Position numbers and translations under genes: made by a program
Source: Clostridia bacterium
GTDB taxonomy: Bacteria > Bacillota > Clostridia > Christensenellales > Aristaeellaceae
DNA: 64,000 bases
NCBI GenBank assembly: GCA_017936765.1
Contig: JAGBEX010000043.1
Span: 1 to 64,000, forward strand
Reading direction: 5' to 3'
Notes under the pieces: generated by a model
Databases searched by the model: none
The model's input: only the letters and a program-made list of their open reading frames with translations
What the model was told of the DNA's origin: nothing
Part shown: in pieces, positions 33,739 to 41,916 of the stretch
How the letters are laid out: every line of letters starts with the position of its first letter
Position numbering within the stretch: the first letter of the stretch is position 1

Positions 33739-33771
33739 AAAAGGAGCTGGCCGTGCTGGTCAGCTCCTTTT
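33739..33771. terminator. Bidirectional terminator
   Basis: AAAAGGAGCTG (33739-33749) pairs with CAGCTCCTTTT (33761-33771) between the convergent secreted-protein and nth genes. Confidence 0.88.
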
Positions 33772-33778
33772 GCTATGC

Positions 33779-34402
33779 TTATTTCTTGTGGTATTCCTTG
33801 CACATCTCCCGCAGGCCGCATTCCTCGCACAGAGGCCGCTGGGCCTTGCACACCCGGCGGCCATGCCAGATCAGCCAATGGTGGGCGTCGCACCAGTCCG
33901 CCTTGGGAATGGCGCGCATGAGCTGCTTCTCGGTTTCCTCCACGGTTTTCGCGTCGGCCAGGCCCAGGCGGTTGCTCACGCGGAACACATGGGTGTCCAC
34001 CGCCAGGGCAGGCACCTTGAAGGCGTTGGCCAGCACCACGTTGGCGGTCTTGCGGCCAACGCCGGGCAGGGCGGTGAGTTCCTCGCGGGTGGCGGGGACT
34101 TCGCCCCCGTGGCGGGCGCAGAGCAGGCGGCAGGTCTCGATGATGTTGCTGGCCTTGCTCTTGAAGCCGCAGCTCTTCACCATGGGGAACAGGTCGTCCA
34201 GCTGGGCTTCCGCCATGGCATGGGCGTCCGGGTAGCGGGCAAACACGGCGGGAGTCACCTTGTTCACCTGCTTGTCGGTGCATTGGGCGGAAAGCATGGT
34301 GGCGATGAGGGTCTCGTAGGGGTTGGTGAAGTTCAGCTCCGGGCCGGCATCGGGGTAGAGATCTTGCAGGGCGGCCAGGATGGCCTTTTTGCTGGTACGC
34401 AT
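33779..34402 (-). CDS. nth: Endonuclease III
   Basis: A 207-residue DNA glycosylase/AP lyase for oxidised pyrimidines. The helix-hairpin-helix LPGVGRKTANV with Lys118, the catalytic Asp136 in VDTHVFRV and the 4Fe-4S loop C-x6-C-x2-C-x5-C (CKAQRPLCEECGLREMC) are all visible. ATG 34402 is chosen because GAGG lies 7 bases upstream; ATG 34414 in frame lacks a site. It overlaps the end of the folate transporter gene region and is likely read from the same THF-controlled transcript. Confidence 0.94.
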   Translation of the reverse strand: MRTSKKAILAALQDLYPDAGPELNFTNPYETLIATMLSAQCTDKQVNKVTPAVFARYPDAHAMAEAQLDDLFPMVKSCGFKSKASNIIETCRLLCARHGGEVPATREELTALPGVGRKTANVVLANAFKVPALAVDTHVFRVSNRLGLADAKTVEETEKQLMRAIPKADWCDAHHWLIWHGRRVCKAQRPLCEECGLREMCKEYHKK

Positions 34403-34410
34403 GGTGTGCC

Positions 34411-34926
34411 TCATTTCAGGTTCAGGTTCAGTTTGGCTTTGCTAAGGCCCTGCAGCAGCAGGTAACCCAGGAGGATGTTGGCGGGTGCTTCCACCAGATA
34501 GGACGGGCCGCGCAGGGCGAGCCAGACGGTGTAGCCTCGGCTGGTGTAGAGGATGCTGAGCCACAGGGAATTCAGCAGCCAGTTGATGAGCATGGAGCAG
34601 ATCACCGCGATGCACACCCGCAGCAGCGTGGGCTTGCGCTTGTGCAGCACCAGGCCGCAGACCAGGCCCACCAGCACATTGGTGAGGGTGAAGCCGGGAA
34701 AGTACGCGCCCTGGGGGAACAGGTGCGCGCCGACTAGATCGCCCAGGCCGCCCACCAGCATGGCTGCAGGCGCACCCAGCAGCCATCCGGCAATGAGGAT
34801 GGGCTGGAAGCCGAAATTGTACTGCTTATCCAGGAAGGGGATCTGCAAAAGGTTGCCAAGGATGATCTGCAGGGCCGTGAGCATGGCGGTGAGGGTGATG
34901 AACAGTATGCGATTCTTTTTGGGCAT
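34411..34926 (-). CDS. folT: Folate-specific ECF transporter S component
   Basis: A 171-residue protein with about six hydrophobic segments, N-terminus MPKKNRILFITLTAMLTALQ, typical of ECF S components, with the GLGDLVGAHLFPQGAYFPGF loop. The folate assignment rests on the THF riboswitch that precedes it. It would work with the EcfA1-EcfA2-EcfT module encoded at 41.1-43.6 kb. Its ribosome site GCAGGAGG can be masked by the upstream hairpin. The next gene (nth) follows at once. Confidence 0.88.
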   Translation of the reverse strand: MPKKNRILFITLTAMLTALQIILGNLLQIPFLDKQYNFGFQPILIAGWLLGAPAAMLVGGLGDLVGAHLFPQGAYFPGFTLTNVLVGLVCGLVLHKRKPTLLRVCIAVICSMLINWLLNSLWLSILYTSRGYTVWLALRGPSYLVEAPANILLGYLLLQGLSKAKLNLNLK

Positions 34927-34932
34927 AGAGAA

Positions 34933-34965
34933 CCTCCTGCAAGCAAAAATTTGACTCGCAGGAGG
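34933..34965 (-). promoter_or_regulatory. Ribosome-site sequestering hairpin downstream of the THF aptamer
   Basis: On the minus strand CCTCCTGC (34965-34958) pairs perfectly with the ribosome site GCAGGAGG (34940-34933) of folT. This points to control of translation initiation as the riboswitch output. Confidence 0.75.
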
Positions 34966-34975
34966 CAGCTAACGC

Positions 34976-35083
34976 AAGCAGCGGGATGCGCCGCTGGCAC
35001 CGCACCGGAGGGATCCGGTTTCGTCTTATGACAACTCCCCGTTCATAAGCACTTAACGCGCCAGCAGCTACTCTGCCTGCTAC
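34976..35083 (-). ncRNA. THF (tetrahydrofolate) riboswitch
   Basis: On the minus strand the conserved blocks of the THF-I aptamer are present: AGAGTAG near the 5' end, GCGTTAAGTG, GAACGGGGAGTTGTC with the pseudoknot partner, GACGAAACC, GCGGTG and the closing GCATCCCGC. It lies between a sigma-A promoter and the folate S-component gene, the usual target of this riboswitch. Boundaries are given to within a few bases. Confidence 0.9.
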
Positions 35084-35097
35084 GAATCAGTACCCAT

Positions 35098-35126
35098 ATT
35101 ATATACCGTTTCGCCGTATTTTGCAA
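35098..35126 (-). promoter_or_regulatory. SigA-type promoter of the THF riboswitch transcript
   Basis: On the minus strand TTGCAA (35126-35121), 17-bp spacer, TATAAT (35103-35098), just upstream of the aptamer. Confidence 0.78.
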
Positions 35127-35150
35127 TGGAGATACACAGGAAGTGCAGCG

Positions 35151-36095
35151 TTAGGTGGTGGGCAGATAGAGGAAATTCATTTCATCATCAAGGATGGGCT
35201 TGCCCTGGGCGAAAGGGAGAAGCATTTCGTTTTCCCAGCGGATGAGCCGGGCAGGGAACCAGGGTTCCTTCGGCCAGGTATCGGCATGGAACACAAAAGC
35301 GCCCAGCAGCCCATGAATGAAGCCCGCCTCCATTTCCCGATGGCGGAGAACGCCACCGGCGGCCTGATAGCCCCGCACGGCGGCGCTGCGCTGGGCTGTG
35401 CTGTTGAAGCCAGCCAACAGCATGCCCAGGTCGGTCATGGGGAGGCCGATGCCGCACAGGGAGAAATCGATGGGGACGAGGCCGTCCTCCGTTTGCAGGA
35501 TGTTGGAGGGGGAGAGGTCGTCGTGGATGGCGATGGGGGCATCCTGCGAAGTGGCGAAGCTCTGCGCCACAGCCTCGCAGGCGGCGCGGAGGATGCCAGC
35601 GTGTTCATCGCCCAGCTGGTGCCTCTGCACCATGGCGGTGAGCAGTTCGGCCTTGTCGTGGACATCGGCCTCATCGTAGGCGCGGAGGCCTGGATGGGTG
35701 AAACCTGCGGCGGCCTGATGCAGAGCAGCAGTCATGCGGCCAGCCCGGAAGCACATCTCCGGGGTGTAGTCCTTGCCGGAAACGACCTGACCGGGAAGCC
35801 AGCGCAGCAGCGTGGCGGCGGTGCCATCGGGCAGGAGCGCCACAAGGTCGCCGGAGGGCGTGGACTGGGGCTGCTGCACAATCATGCCATGGTCGTTCAG
35901 GTGGGCGAGAAAGGCCAATTCGGCATGGCGGTTCTCGATGGTACAGGGGGCGTAAACACCCGGCGCAGGGCTGTGGATGCGCAGCAGATAAGCATCATGG
36001 ATGCGGTAGATCAGGTTTTCGTTGTGCTGGAGGAATGCCGCCTCTGCACCTTCAAGGCCGAAGCTGGATAGTGCCTGACAGAGCAGCTCGCTCAT
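35151..36095 (-). CDS. Aminoglycoside phosphotransferase-like small-molecule kinase
   Basis: A 314-residue protein of the APH/choline kinase/homoserine kinase II fold. The catalytic loop IHDDLSPSNIL and the metal site PIDFS are visible; the N-lobe contains YRIHDAYLLRIH. Substrate unknown; COG2334-type homoserine kinase or a drug kinase cannot be separated by eye. Its ATG overlaps the stop of the FAD dehydrogenase gene (ATGA at 36092-36095), so it is the last gene of a minus-strand operon with that enzyme. Confidence 0.83.
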   Translation of the reverse strand: MSELLCQALSSFGLEGAEAAFLQHNENLIYRIHDAYLLRIHSPAPGVYAPCTIENRHAELAFLAHLNDHGMIVQQPQSTPSGDLVALLPDGTAATLLRWLPGQVVSGKDYTPEMCFRAGRMTAALHQAAAGFTHPGLRAYDEADVHDKAELLTAMVQRHQLGDEHAGILRAACEAVAQSFATSQDAPIAIHDDLSPSNILQTEDGLVPIDFSLCGIGLPMTDLGMLLAGFNSTAQRSAAVRGYQAAGGVLRHREMEAGFIHGLLGAFVFHADTWPKEPWFPARLIRWENEMLLPFAQGKPILDDEMNFLYLPTT

Positions 36096-37687
36096 GCGTG
36101 GCTCCTTTCCAGCGCGGCATAGGCGGCGGCAATGCCGTCCACCGCGGCGCTGACGATGCCTCCGGCGTAGCCTGCGCCCTCGCCTACGGGGAAGAGGCCG
36201 TCCATGCGGTCGGCCAGATAATCGGTGCCGCGGGGCAGACGCACGGAGGAGGAGGAGCGGGTCTCCACGCCGGTGAGAACGGCGTCGGGGTGGGCAAAGC
36301 CGTGGAGCTGCCGGTCCATTTGGGTAATGCCCAATTGCAGGTCGCGGATGATGAAGTCCGGCAGGCAGTCACGCAGATCGGCGGGGGTCACGCCAGGCTG
36401 GTAGGTGGGCTGCACCTCGCCCAGGCGGGTGGAGGCGCGGCTGGCCAGGAAGTCTTCCACACGCTGCACGGGGGCGCGGAAGTCCCCGCCGCCGGTGCGG
36501 TAGGCCGCCTGCTCGATGCTGCGCTGCCACACGAAGCCTGCCAGGGGATGGTCGTCGCCGAAATCCTCGGGGTTCACGCCCACCAGCAGGGCGGCATTGG
36601 CATTGCGACCATCGCGGGCGTGGTAGCTCATGCCGTTGACCACCAGGCCGCCGGGCTGGGAGGCTGCGGCAATGACCTCGCCTCCGGGACACATGCAGAA
36701 GGTGTACACGCCCCGGCCATCCGGGGTGTGGATGTTCAGCTTGTAGTCTGCCGCGTGGAGGGCGGGGTGATCGGCAAAGCGGCCGTACTGGCTGCGGTTA
36801 ATGAGGGTCTGCGGATGCTCGATACGCACGCCCATGGCGAAGGGCTTCTGCACCATGGTCACGCCCTGCTGGAACAGGGACTGAATGGTGTCCCGGGCGC
36901 TGTGGCCGATGGCGAGAAGAACCGTATCGGTGAGGATCTCCTCGGTGACGCCATCGTGCTGCACGGTGACGCCCTCCACGTGCTGGCCACGGAGGATCAG
37001 AGCGGTGAGGCGGGTCTCGAAGCGGACTTCGCCGCCCAGGGAGATGATCTCCCGGCGGATGGAGGCCACCACTCCCTTCAGCCTGTCGGTGCCGATGTGG
37101 GGCTTTTGCAGGAAGAGGATCTCCTCCGGCGCGCCATGGCGGACAAAGGTCTCCAGCACGGTGCGCTGGTGGGGCGACTTGATGCCCGTGGTGAGCTTGC
37201 CATCGGAAAAGGCGCCGGCGCCACCCTCGCCAAACTGCACATTGCTGTTGGGGTCAAGGGTGCCGTCCTTCATCATGGCGGAAACGTCCTGGGTGCGCTG
37301 GTCAACGGGCTTGCCTCGCTCAATCAAGATAGGATTCGCGCCCGCCTTTGCCAAAATCAGCGCAGCAAACAGTCCCGCAGGCCCCGCACCCACCACCACC
37401 GGAGGACGGCGGAACGCTGCGGGTGGAATGGGCCTGGCAGGCTTGGCGACCACCTTGGTGGCAATGCCATTCTTCAAGCGGCGCAGCACGTCGTCCTCGT
37501 TCTTCACGGAAACATCCACGGTGAGAACGAAATGCACATCGCCTTTGTCGCGGGCGTCAATGGACTTCTTCACCAGGGTGATGGACTGCACCAGCGCGGC
37601 GGTGAGCTTCAGCTTGCGGCACACCAGCGCCAGCAGATCGCCATCGGCGTAGGAAAGCGGGAGGGAGAGGTTGGGTAAGCGGAGCAT
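36092..37687 (-). CDS. FAD-dependent dehydrogenase (COG2509 type)
   Basis: A 531-residue flavoprotein. An N-terminal region of about 85 residues with a S4/RNA-binding-like look (LSYADGDLLALVCRKLKL) precedes the FAD Rossmann motif VVGAGPAGLFAALILAKAG (about residue 95). GGEVRFETRLTALIL and the C-terminal PVGEGAGYAGGIVSAAVDGI complete the FAD site. Such proteins are widespread in Clostridia; the substrate is not known. ATG 37687 starts it; an intergenic palindromic repeat lies upstream. Confidence 0.88.
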   Translation of the reverse strand: MLRLPNLSLPLSYADGDLLALVCRKLKLTAALVQSITLVKKSIDARDKGDVHFVLTVDVSVKNEDDVLRRLKNGIATKVVAKPARPIPPAAFRRPPVVVGAGPAGLFAALILAKAGANPILIERGKPVDQRTQDVSAMMKDGTLDPNSNVQFGEGGAGAFSDGKLTTGIKSPHQRTVLETFVRHGAPEEILFLQKPHIGTDRLKGVVASIRREIISLGGEVRFETRLTALILRGQHVEGVTVQHDGVTEEILTDTVLLAIGHSARDTIQSLFQQGVTMVQKPFAMGVRIEHPQTLINRSQYGRFADHPALHAADYKLNIHTPDGRGVYTFCMCPGGEVIAAASQPGGLVVNGMSYHARDGRNANAALLVGVNPEDFGDDHPLAGFVWQRSIEQAAYRTGGGDFRAPVQRVEDFLASRASTRLGEVQPTYQPGVTPADLRDCLPDFIIRDLQLGITQMDRQLHGFAHPDAVLTGVETRSSSSVRLPRGTDYLADRMDGLFPVGEGAGYAGGIVSAAVDGIAAAYAALERSHA

Positions 37688-37735
37688 AGGACCTCCAGAA
37701 AAATGAAGAATGAATGATGAATAATTGAGCGTGTG

Positions 37736-37920
37736 GCGGCGGGCGATCGCAGATCGCCCCTACAGGTGCGCATATAAGCGGCTTTTTCCGCGTCGCGGCG
37801 CATCCGTTATGCGCCGTGACCCCAGCTCGGAGATCGCCTGGCAGCACCATCCCCGAATGGGATTCTTAAGGGTCGAAGACCCTTGAGCGGGAGAGTCCAG
37901 AGAGGGCAGCACCCTCTCTG
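37736..37920. repeat. Dispersed intergenic palindromic repeat, copy A
   Basis: It carries the inverted repeat GGGCGATC-GCA-GATCGCCC (37741-37759), the CGTCGCGGCG...GCGCCGTGACCCC block, a CTCGGAGATCGCC block and two further stems, AAGGGTC/GACCCTT (37868-37884) and AGAGAGGG/CCCTCTCT (37899-37919). The same blocks in the same order occur at 55.0 kb, and inverted at 60.3 kb. No gene is seen in this 234-bp gap. Confidence 0.85.
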
Positions 37921-37921
37921 G

Positions 37922-39358
37922 TCACACCGGTTCTCCGTGGTTGATGATGGCGCCGTGGCCGGGGAGGACGAGCCAGCTGTGGCCGGAGATGCGGCGGCGG
38001 AGTTCGGTGAGGATGGCTTTGGCCTTGGGGGAGTCCTCGTTGACGGAGGTCATGAGGTAGGGCGCGAGGCGGTTGAAGGCCTGCTGCTCGGGGGTATAGC
38101 CGCGGACGTTGACGTAATCATCGCCGGTGATGGCAATGCGGTGTTCCTCGTCCATGAGGACGATCTCGCCGGGGAGGTGGCCGCCGTTGCCCTGGTAGAC
38201 ATCGAAGCTCATATCGGCAAAGGTGAAGTGGCCGATGAGGGAGAGGGGCAGGGCATCGTTGCAGGGCTGGGTATCCAGCACATGGAGCTGGTCGGCACGG
38301 GGCGGCTGATACTGGGTGATGATGCGGCTCAGGCGGGAATAGGGCAGGGTCTTGCGGTTGCGCTCCCGCAGGTGCGGGCCGCCGGTCAGCTCGGACAGGA
38401 AGCAATCGGCGGTGCGCTGGCTGACGTGGATCACATCGAAATCCGGCACAAGCCCGGCATGGTCGTAATCGGCATGGGTGAGCAGCAGCTCCTTGGGGCG
38501 GCTGTCAAAATCGGGGAAAAGCTCGTGCAGGCGGTGGAGGGTCTCGCTGCGGTAGCAGGCAAAGCCGCTGTCGATGACCAGCAGCGCGCCGGTGGGGAGA
38601 TCCTCCAGCACGGTGATGTTGCTGCCGCAGGCGGGTTCCAGCACGGTGCAGTTGACCCGCTGGGTGAGGGGCAGCAGGCTCAGCCGGAAGGGGAAGCCGT
38701 GATGCTCTGCCACAAAGTGGGCAAAGCGGCTGATGTATTCAAAGGTCTTGCTGGGCGGCTCGTTGCACTCGTCCAGCTGCTGCATGACCAGGTTGGCGTT
38801 GAAGATAAAGTCGTTGGTATCCTCCTGGGACAGGTTCAGCAGGCGGCGCATCTCTCCGGCAAAGGCGATGTAGAAAACGGTGTTGTCCAGATGCTTTTCG
38901 CCGGCATCGTATTGCAGGATGCGTACGGGGCAGAGGGTGGATAATTCCCGGAGAAGATTCTCGATGACGCTGGGATCCTCGATGTACAATCCCATTTTGA
39001 AGAACTGCTTCCCGGAGCCGTTCTCCTGGCTGCTGATGTAGGAAATATTGATGTTGTGCTGGCTCAGCACCTCCAGGATGGGTAGCACGGTGCCGGGACG
39101 GTCAGGCAATTCAAACTCGGTGAGCAGCACCTTGACCTGGGGCGCGGTTTGCGCAAAATAGCCCGCCTGCTCCAGCTCCTGCTGGATGGCGGCCTGGGCA
39201 GGGGCATCGGCCTCCACATCCACAAAGAGGGTGTGGCTGTCCACGGCCTTGTTGTAATTGCAGCGGGTGATATTGCCGCCGTGGGTCAGGATGATGCGGC
39301 TGGCCTTGAGGAATGCGCCGGACTTGTCCGGCATGGTGGTCATGTAGGAACGCTTCAT
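37922..39358 (-). CDS. Tandem ACT domains fused to a metallo-beta-lactamase-fold hydrolase
   Basis: A 478-residue fusion. Residues about 1-160 hold two ACT-like regulatory domains (DKSGAFLKASRIILTHGGNI and LPDRPGTVLPILEVLSQHNI, each with the ligand-binding beta-alpha layout), so it probably binds an amino acid. Residues about 225-475 form a metallo-beta-lactamase fold with the metal motif LLTHADYDHAG, GGHLPGEIVLMD and the C-terminal LPGHGAI. The substrate is unknown. ATG 39358 follows GGAG; GTG 39367 is in frame and weaker. It is part of a run of minus-strand genes, 28 bp after the metallophosphoesterase gene. Confidence 0.85.
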   Translation of the reverse strand: MKRSYMTTMPDKSGAFLKASRIILTHGGNITRCNYNKAVDSHTLFVDVEADAPAQAAIQQELEQAGYFAQTAPQVKVLLTEFELPDRPGTVLPILEVLSQHNINISYISSQENGSGKQFFKMGLYIEDPSVIENLLRELSTLCPVRILQYDAGEKHLDNTVFYIAFAGEMRRLLNLSQEDTNDFIFNANLVMQQLDECNEPPSKTFEYISRFAHFVAEHHGFPFRLSLLPLTQRVNCTVLEPACGSNITVLEDLPTGALLVIDSGFACYRSETLHRLHELFPDFDSRPKELLLTHADYDHAGLVPDFDVIHVSQRTADCFLSELTGGPHLRERNRKTLPYSRLSRIITQYQPPRADQLHVLDTQPCNDALPLSLIGHFTFADMSFDVYQGNGGHLPGEIVLMDEEHRIAITGDDYVNVRGYTPEQQAFNRLAPYLMTSVNEDSPKAKAILTELRRRISGHSWLVLPGHGAIINHGEPV

Positions 39359-39385
39359 GGGTATCACTCCAATAGTGGGATGGGG

Positions 39386-40330
39386 TCAGGGGACGAACAG
39401 CTCCGGCCAGCGCTGGGGCGCGGCGGTGAGCCATTCGGCGTAGGCTGCTTGCCAGGTGTCCTTGGCAAAGGGGCGGCGGGAGTCGCCGATGCGGGTGGCG
39501 TATTCCTCGGCGTACCAGAGCAGGCTGGCTACCTTTTCGCGGCGGGTGCGCCACTCGGCGAAGATGGTCTCGCTCCAGATGCGGGCTTCGGCATATTGTT
39601 CGGTGGCCTTCACCTGGGTGATGAGGGCTTCCACATCGTAGGGGATGCGGCGCTCTTCCACGGCGACGCTGCCACCCTCGATGGTCAGCAGGGTGTAGCA
39701 GGCGCCGAATTCGCAGCCGTCCAGGGGCATACCGCAGGAGCCGGGGTTGATGAGCCAGCGGCCATCAAAGCAGCCGTGGGCTTGAATATGGTTGTGACCG
39801 AAGATGTACACGCCGGGTTCCAGGGCGGCAATGGCGCTGCGACAGGCTTCGTCCTCGGCCATGGTGCGGCGGAAGTCGGCCAGGAGAGCTTCGCGGGTCA
39901 CCGGGCTGTGGGGATAGCGGAAGGGAAAGGCGCTGGTGCGGAAATGGGCATGGAGCGCCTTGCCCATGAAGGCCTCGGAAGAATGCGCCATGCGGAGGGT
40001 GAGGCCATCGCAGGGCAGGGTGATCTCCTCCGGCAGGGCATCCAACCAGGCCTTGTTATCGGCGGTGAGGGTGCGGGCGCACCAGCGGGAGACCTCGAAC
40101 TGGCCATCGTCCCCCGGTGGAACGTCCAGGTGGTTCTCGTCGTTGCCACGAACGAAATGGGCGTTGGGCAGGCTACGGAGCAGGGCGGCCACCTCGTTGG
40201 GCCAGGGGGCGCTGATGGAATAATCGCCCACGAAAAGATACGCCCCGGCACCCTGCTGGCGTGCGTCATCAAGGGCGAGGCGCAGGGCGGGGGCGTTGCC
40301 GTGAATATCGGAAATAACGGCGTACTTCAT
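39386..40330 (-). CDS. Metallophosphoesterase (YfcE/MJ0936-like)
   Basis: A 314-residue calcineurin-like phosphoesterase. The metal motifs are visible in order: ISDIHGNAPAL (start), FVGDYSISAP, VRGNDENHL and the late FGHNHIQAHG. The C-terminal 70 residues are an extra helical region rich in Trp and Arg. Acts in the cytoplasm on a phosphodiester or phosphomonoester that cannot be named. It lies 3 bp after truA and 28 bp before the ACT-hydrolase gene. Confidence 0.88.
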   Translation of the reverse strand: MKYAVISDIHGNAPALRLALDDARQQGAGAYLFVGDYSISAPWPNEVAALLRSLPNAHFVRGNDENHLDVPPGDDGQFEVSRWCARTLTADNKAWLDALPEEITLPCDGLTLRMAHSSEAFMGKALHAHFRTSAFPFRYPHSPVTREALLADFRRTMAEDEACRSAIAALEPGVYIFGHNHIQAHGCFDGRWLINPGSCGMPLDGCEFGACYTLLTIEGGSVAVEERRIPYDVEALITQVKATEQYAEARIWSETIFAEWRTRREKVASLLWYAEEYATRIGDSRRPFAKDTWQAAYAEWLTAAPQRWPELFVP

Positions 40331-40333
40331 GGC

Positions 40334-41116
40334 TCAATCCTCGTGCCAGCGGATGCTGTCGGGCAGGGTGAAGGCAGCCTGGGGGTAGTCCACACGGGTC
40401 AGCTCCAGGCCGTGGGGCGGGGCGGTGACCCCCAGATCCAGCCGATTGCCGCTGGCGATGGCGCGGGTGAAGGCGTCCTCGCCCCGGCGGTGGTGGCCGA
40501 TCTCGATCAGCGTACCGGCAATGATGCGCACCATGTTGTACAGGAAGGCATCGCCCTCGATGGTGAGGATGAACTCCTCGCCCTGCTGGGTGATTTCCGC
40601 TTTATGGATGGTGCGGATGGTGGTCTTGGCCGTGCCGCCGCTGGCCTGGAAGGCCGCGAAATCGTGCTTGCCCAGGAGGGTTTGCGCGGCCCGCTGCATG
40701 GGCGGCAGATCCAGCGCCACAGGCACATGCACATGGGTGTTGCGGCGGATGGCGCTGCCGTGGCGGGTGTTGATGATGCGGTAGGTATACTGCTTGCCGC
40801 AGGTCATGAAGCGGGCATGGAAATCCGCGGGGACTTCACGCCCGGTGAGGACGCGTACGTCCCTGGGCAGCATGGTGTTGAGAACGAAGGGGAATTTCTC
40901 CGGGGGAATGGAGGATTCCGTGTCGAAATGCACGGCCTGCCCCAGGGCATGGACGCCTGCATCGGTGCGGCTGGCGCCGGTGACCACGATGCGCTCGTGG
41001 GTGGCGGCGCTCAGGGCCTCCTCCAGCACCTGCTGCACGGCGAGGCCATTGATCTGTCGCTGCCAGCCAGCGTAGTTGGTGCCATCGTATTCCACGGTCA
41101 GCAGGATGCGCTTCAC
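40334..41116 (-). CDS. truA: tRNA pseudouridine(38-40) synthase TruA
   Basis: A 260-residue TruA enzyme; the catalytic Asp52 sits in ASRTDAGVHALGQ and the RNA-binding GWQRQINGLAVQ segment is clear. It modifies the anticodon arm of several tRNAs. Its start overlaps the end of ecfT (41113-41116), a common truA-ecfTA arrangement in Firmicutes. Confidence 0.96.
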   Translation of the reverse strand: MKRILLTVEYDGTNYAGWQRQINGLAVQQVLEEALSAATHERIVVTGASRTDAGVHALGQAVHFDTESSIPPEKFPFVLNTMLPRDVRVLTGREVPADFHARFMTCGKQYTYRIINTRHGSAIRRNTHVHVPVALDLPPMQRAAQTLLGKHDFAAFQASGGTAKTTIRTIHKAEITQQGEEFILTIEGDAFLYNMVRIIAGTLIEIGHHRRGEDAFTRAIASGNRLDLGVTAPPHGLELTRVDYPQAAFTLPDSIRWHED

Positions 41117-41916
41117 AGGATAAGCCCCTCCACAACGATCAGCAGGATCAGCCCGGCCATGGCGGCGCAGGCAAGGTAGTCATGCTGGGTGATCTTCAGC
41201 ACGCGCATACGGGTGCGATGCTCGCCGCCGTGGTAGCAGCGGGCTTCCATGGCCATGGCCAGGTCGCCTGCCCGGCGGAAGGCGCTGACGAACAGCGGCA
41301 CCAGCAGCGGCACCATGGCCTTGGCACGCTGGAGCAGGTTGCCGCTCTCGAAATCCGCGCCACGGGCCATCTGCGCCTTCTGGATCTTGTCGGTCTCCTC
41401 CAGCAGGGTGGGGATGAACCGCAGAGCGATGGACATCATCATACCCAGCTCATGGGCGGGGAAGTGGAAGCGCTTGAGGGGGGAGAGCAGCAGCTCGATG
41501 CCATCGGACAGCATGATGGGAGAGGTGGTGAGCGTCAAAAGCGACGTGCCCACCACCAGGAACATGAGGCGCAGGGAATAATGCACGGCCTGGGAGAGTC
41601 CCTCCACCGTGATGTGGATGAAGCCCAGGCGCAAAAGCGTGGTTCCCTCGGTGGTGAAAAACAGGTTGAGGATGAAGGTGAGGATCAGGATGAAGCGCAG
41701 GGGCTTCAGACCCTTGGTGAGCATTTTGAAGGGGATGTTGGCCATGCGGGAGGTGAGGTACACAAAGCCCAGCACGATGGCATAGCCCACCAGGGAATGC
41801 ACCATGAACACCGCCACGATGAAGGCAATGGTCAAAACAATTTTGATGCGGGGGTCGAGGCGGTGGACGAAGCTGTCCACCGGGTAATACTGCCCCATGG
41901 TGATGTTCTTCAGCAT
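41113..41916 (-). CDS. ecfT: ECF transporter transmembrane component EcfT
   Basis: A 267-residue membrane protein with about five to six helices and the coupling motifs of EcfT: Ala-Arg-Gly motif RGADFESGNLL and AMEARCYHGGEHRTRM near the C-terminus. It links the EcfA1/A2 ATPases to vitamin-binding S components such as the FolT at 34.4 kb. ATG 41916 follows AAGGAGG; the frame up to 41949 lies inside ecfA2. It overlaps ecfA2 by 7 bp and truA by 4 bp. Confidence 0.94.
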   Translation of the reverse strand: MLKNITMGQYYPVDSFVHRLDPRIKIVLTIAFIVAVFMVHSLVGYAIVLGFVYLTSRMANIPFKMLTKGLKPLRFILILTFILNLFFTTEGTTLLRLGFIHITVEGLSQAVHYSLRLMFLVVGTSLLTLTTSPIMLSDGIELLLSPLKRFHFPAHELGMMMSIALRFIPTLLEETDKIQKAQMARGADFESGNLLQRAKAMVPLLVPLFVSAFRRAGDLAMAMEARCYHGGEHRTRMRVLKITQHDYLACAAMAGLILLIVVEGLIL

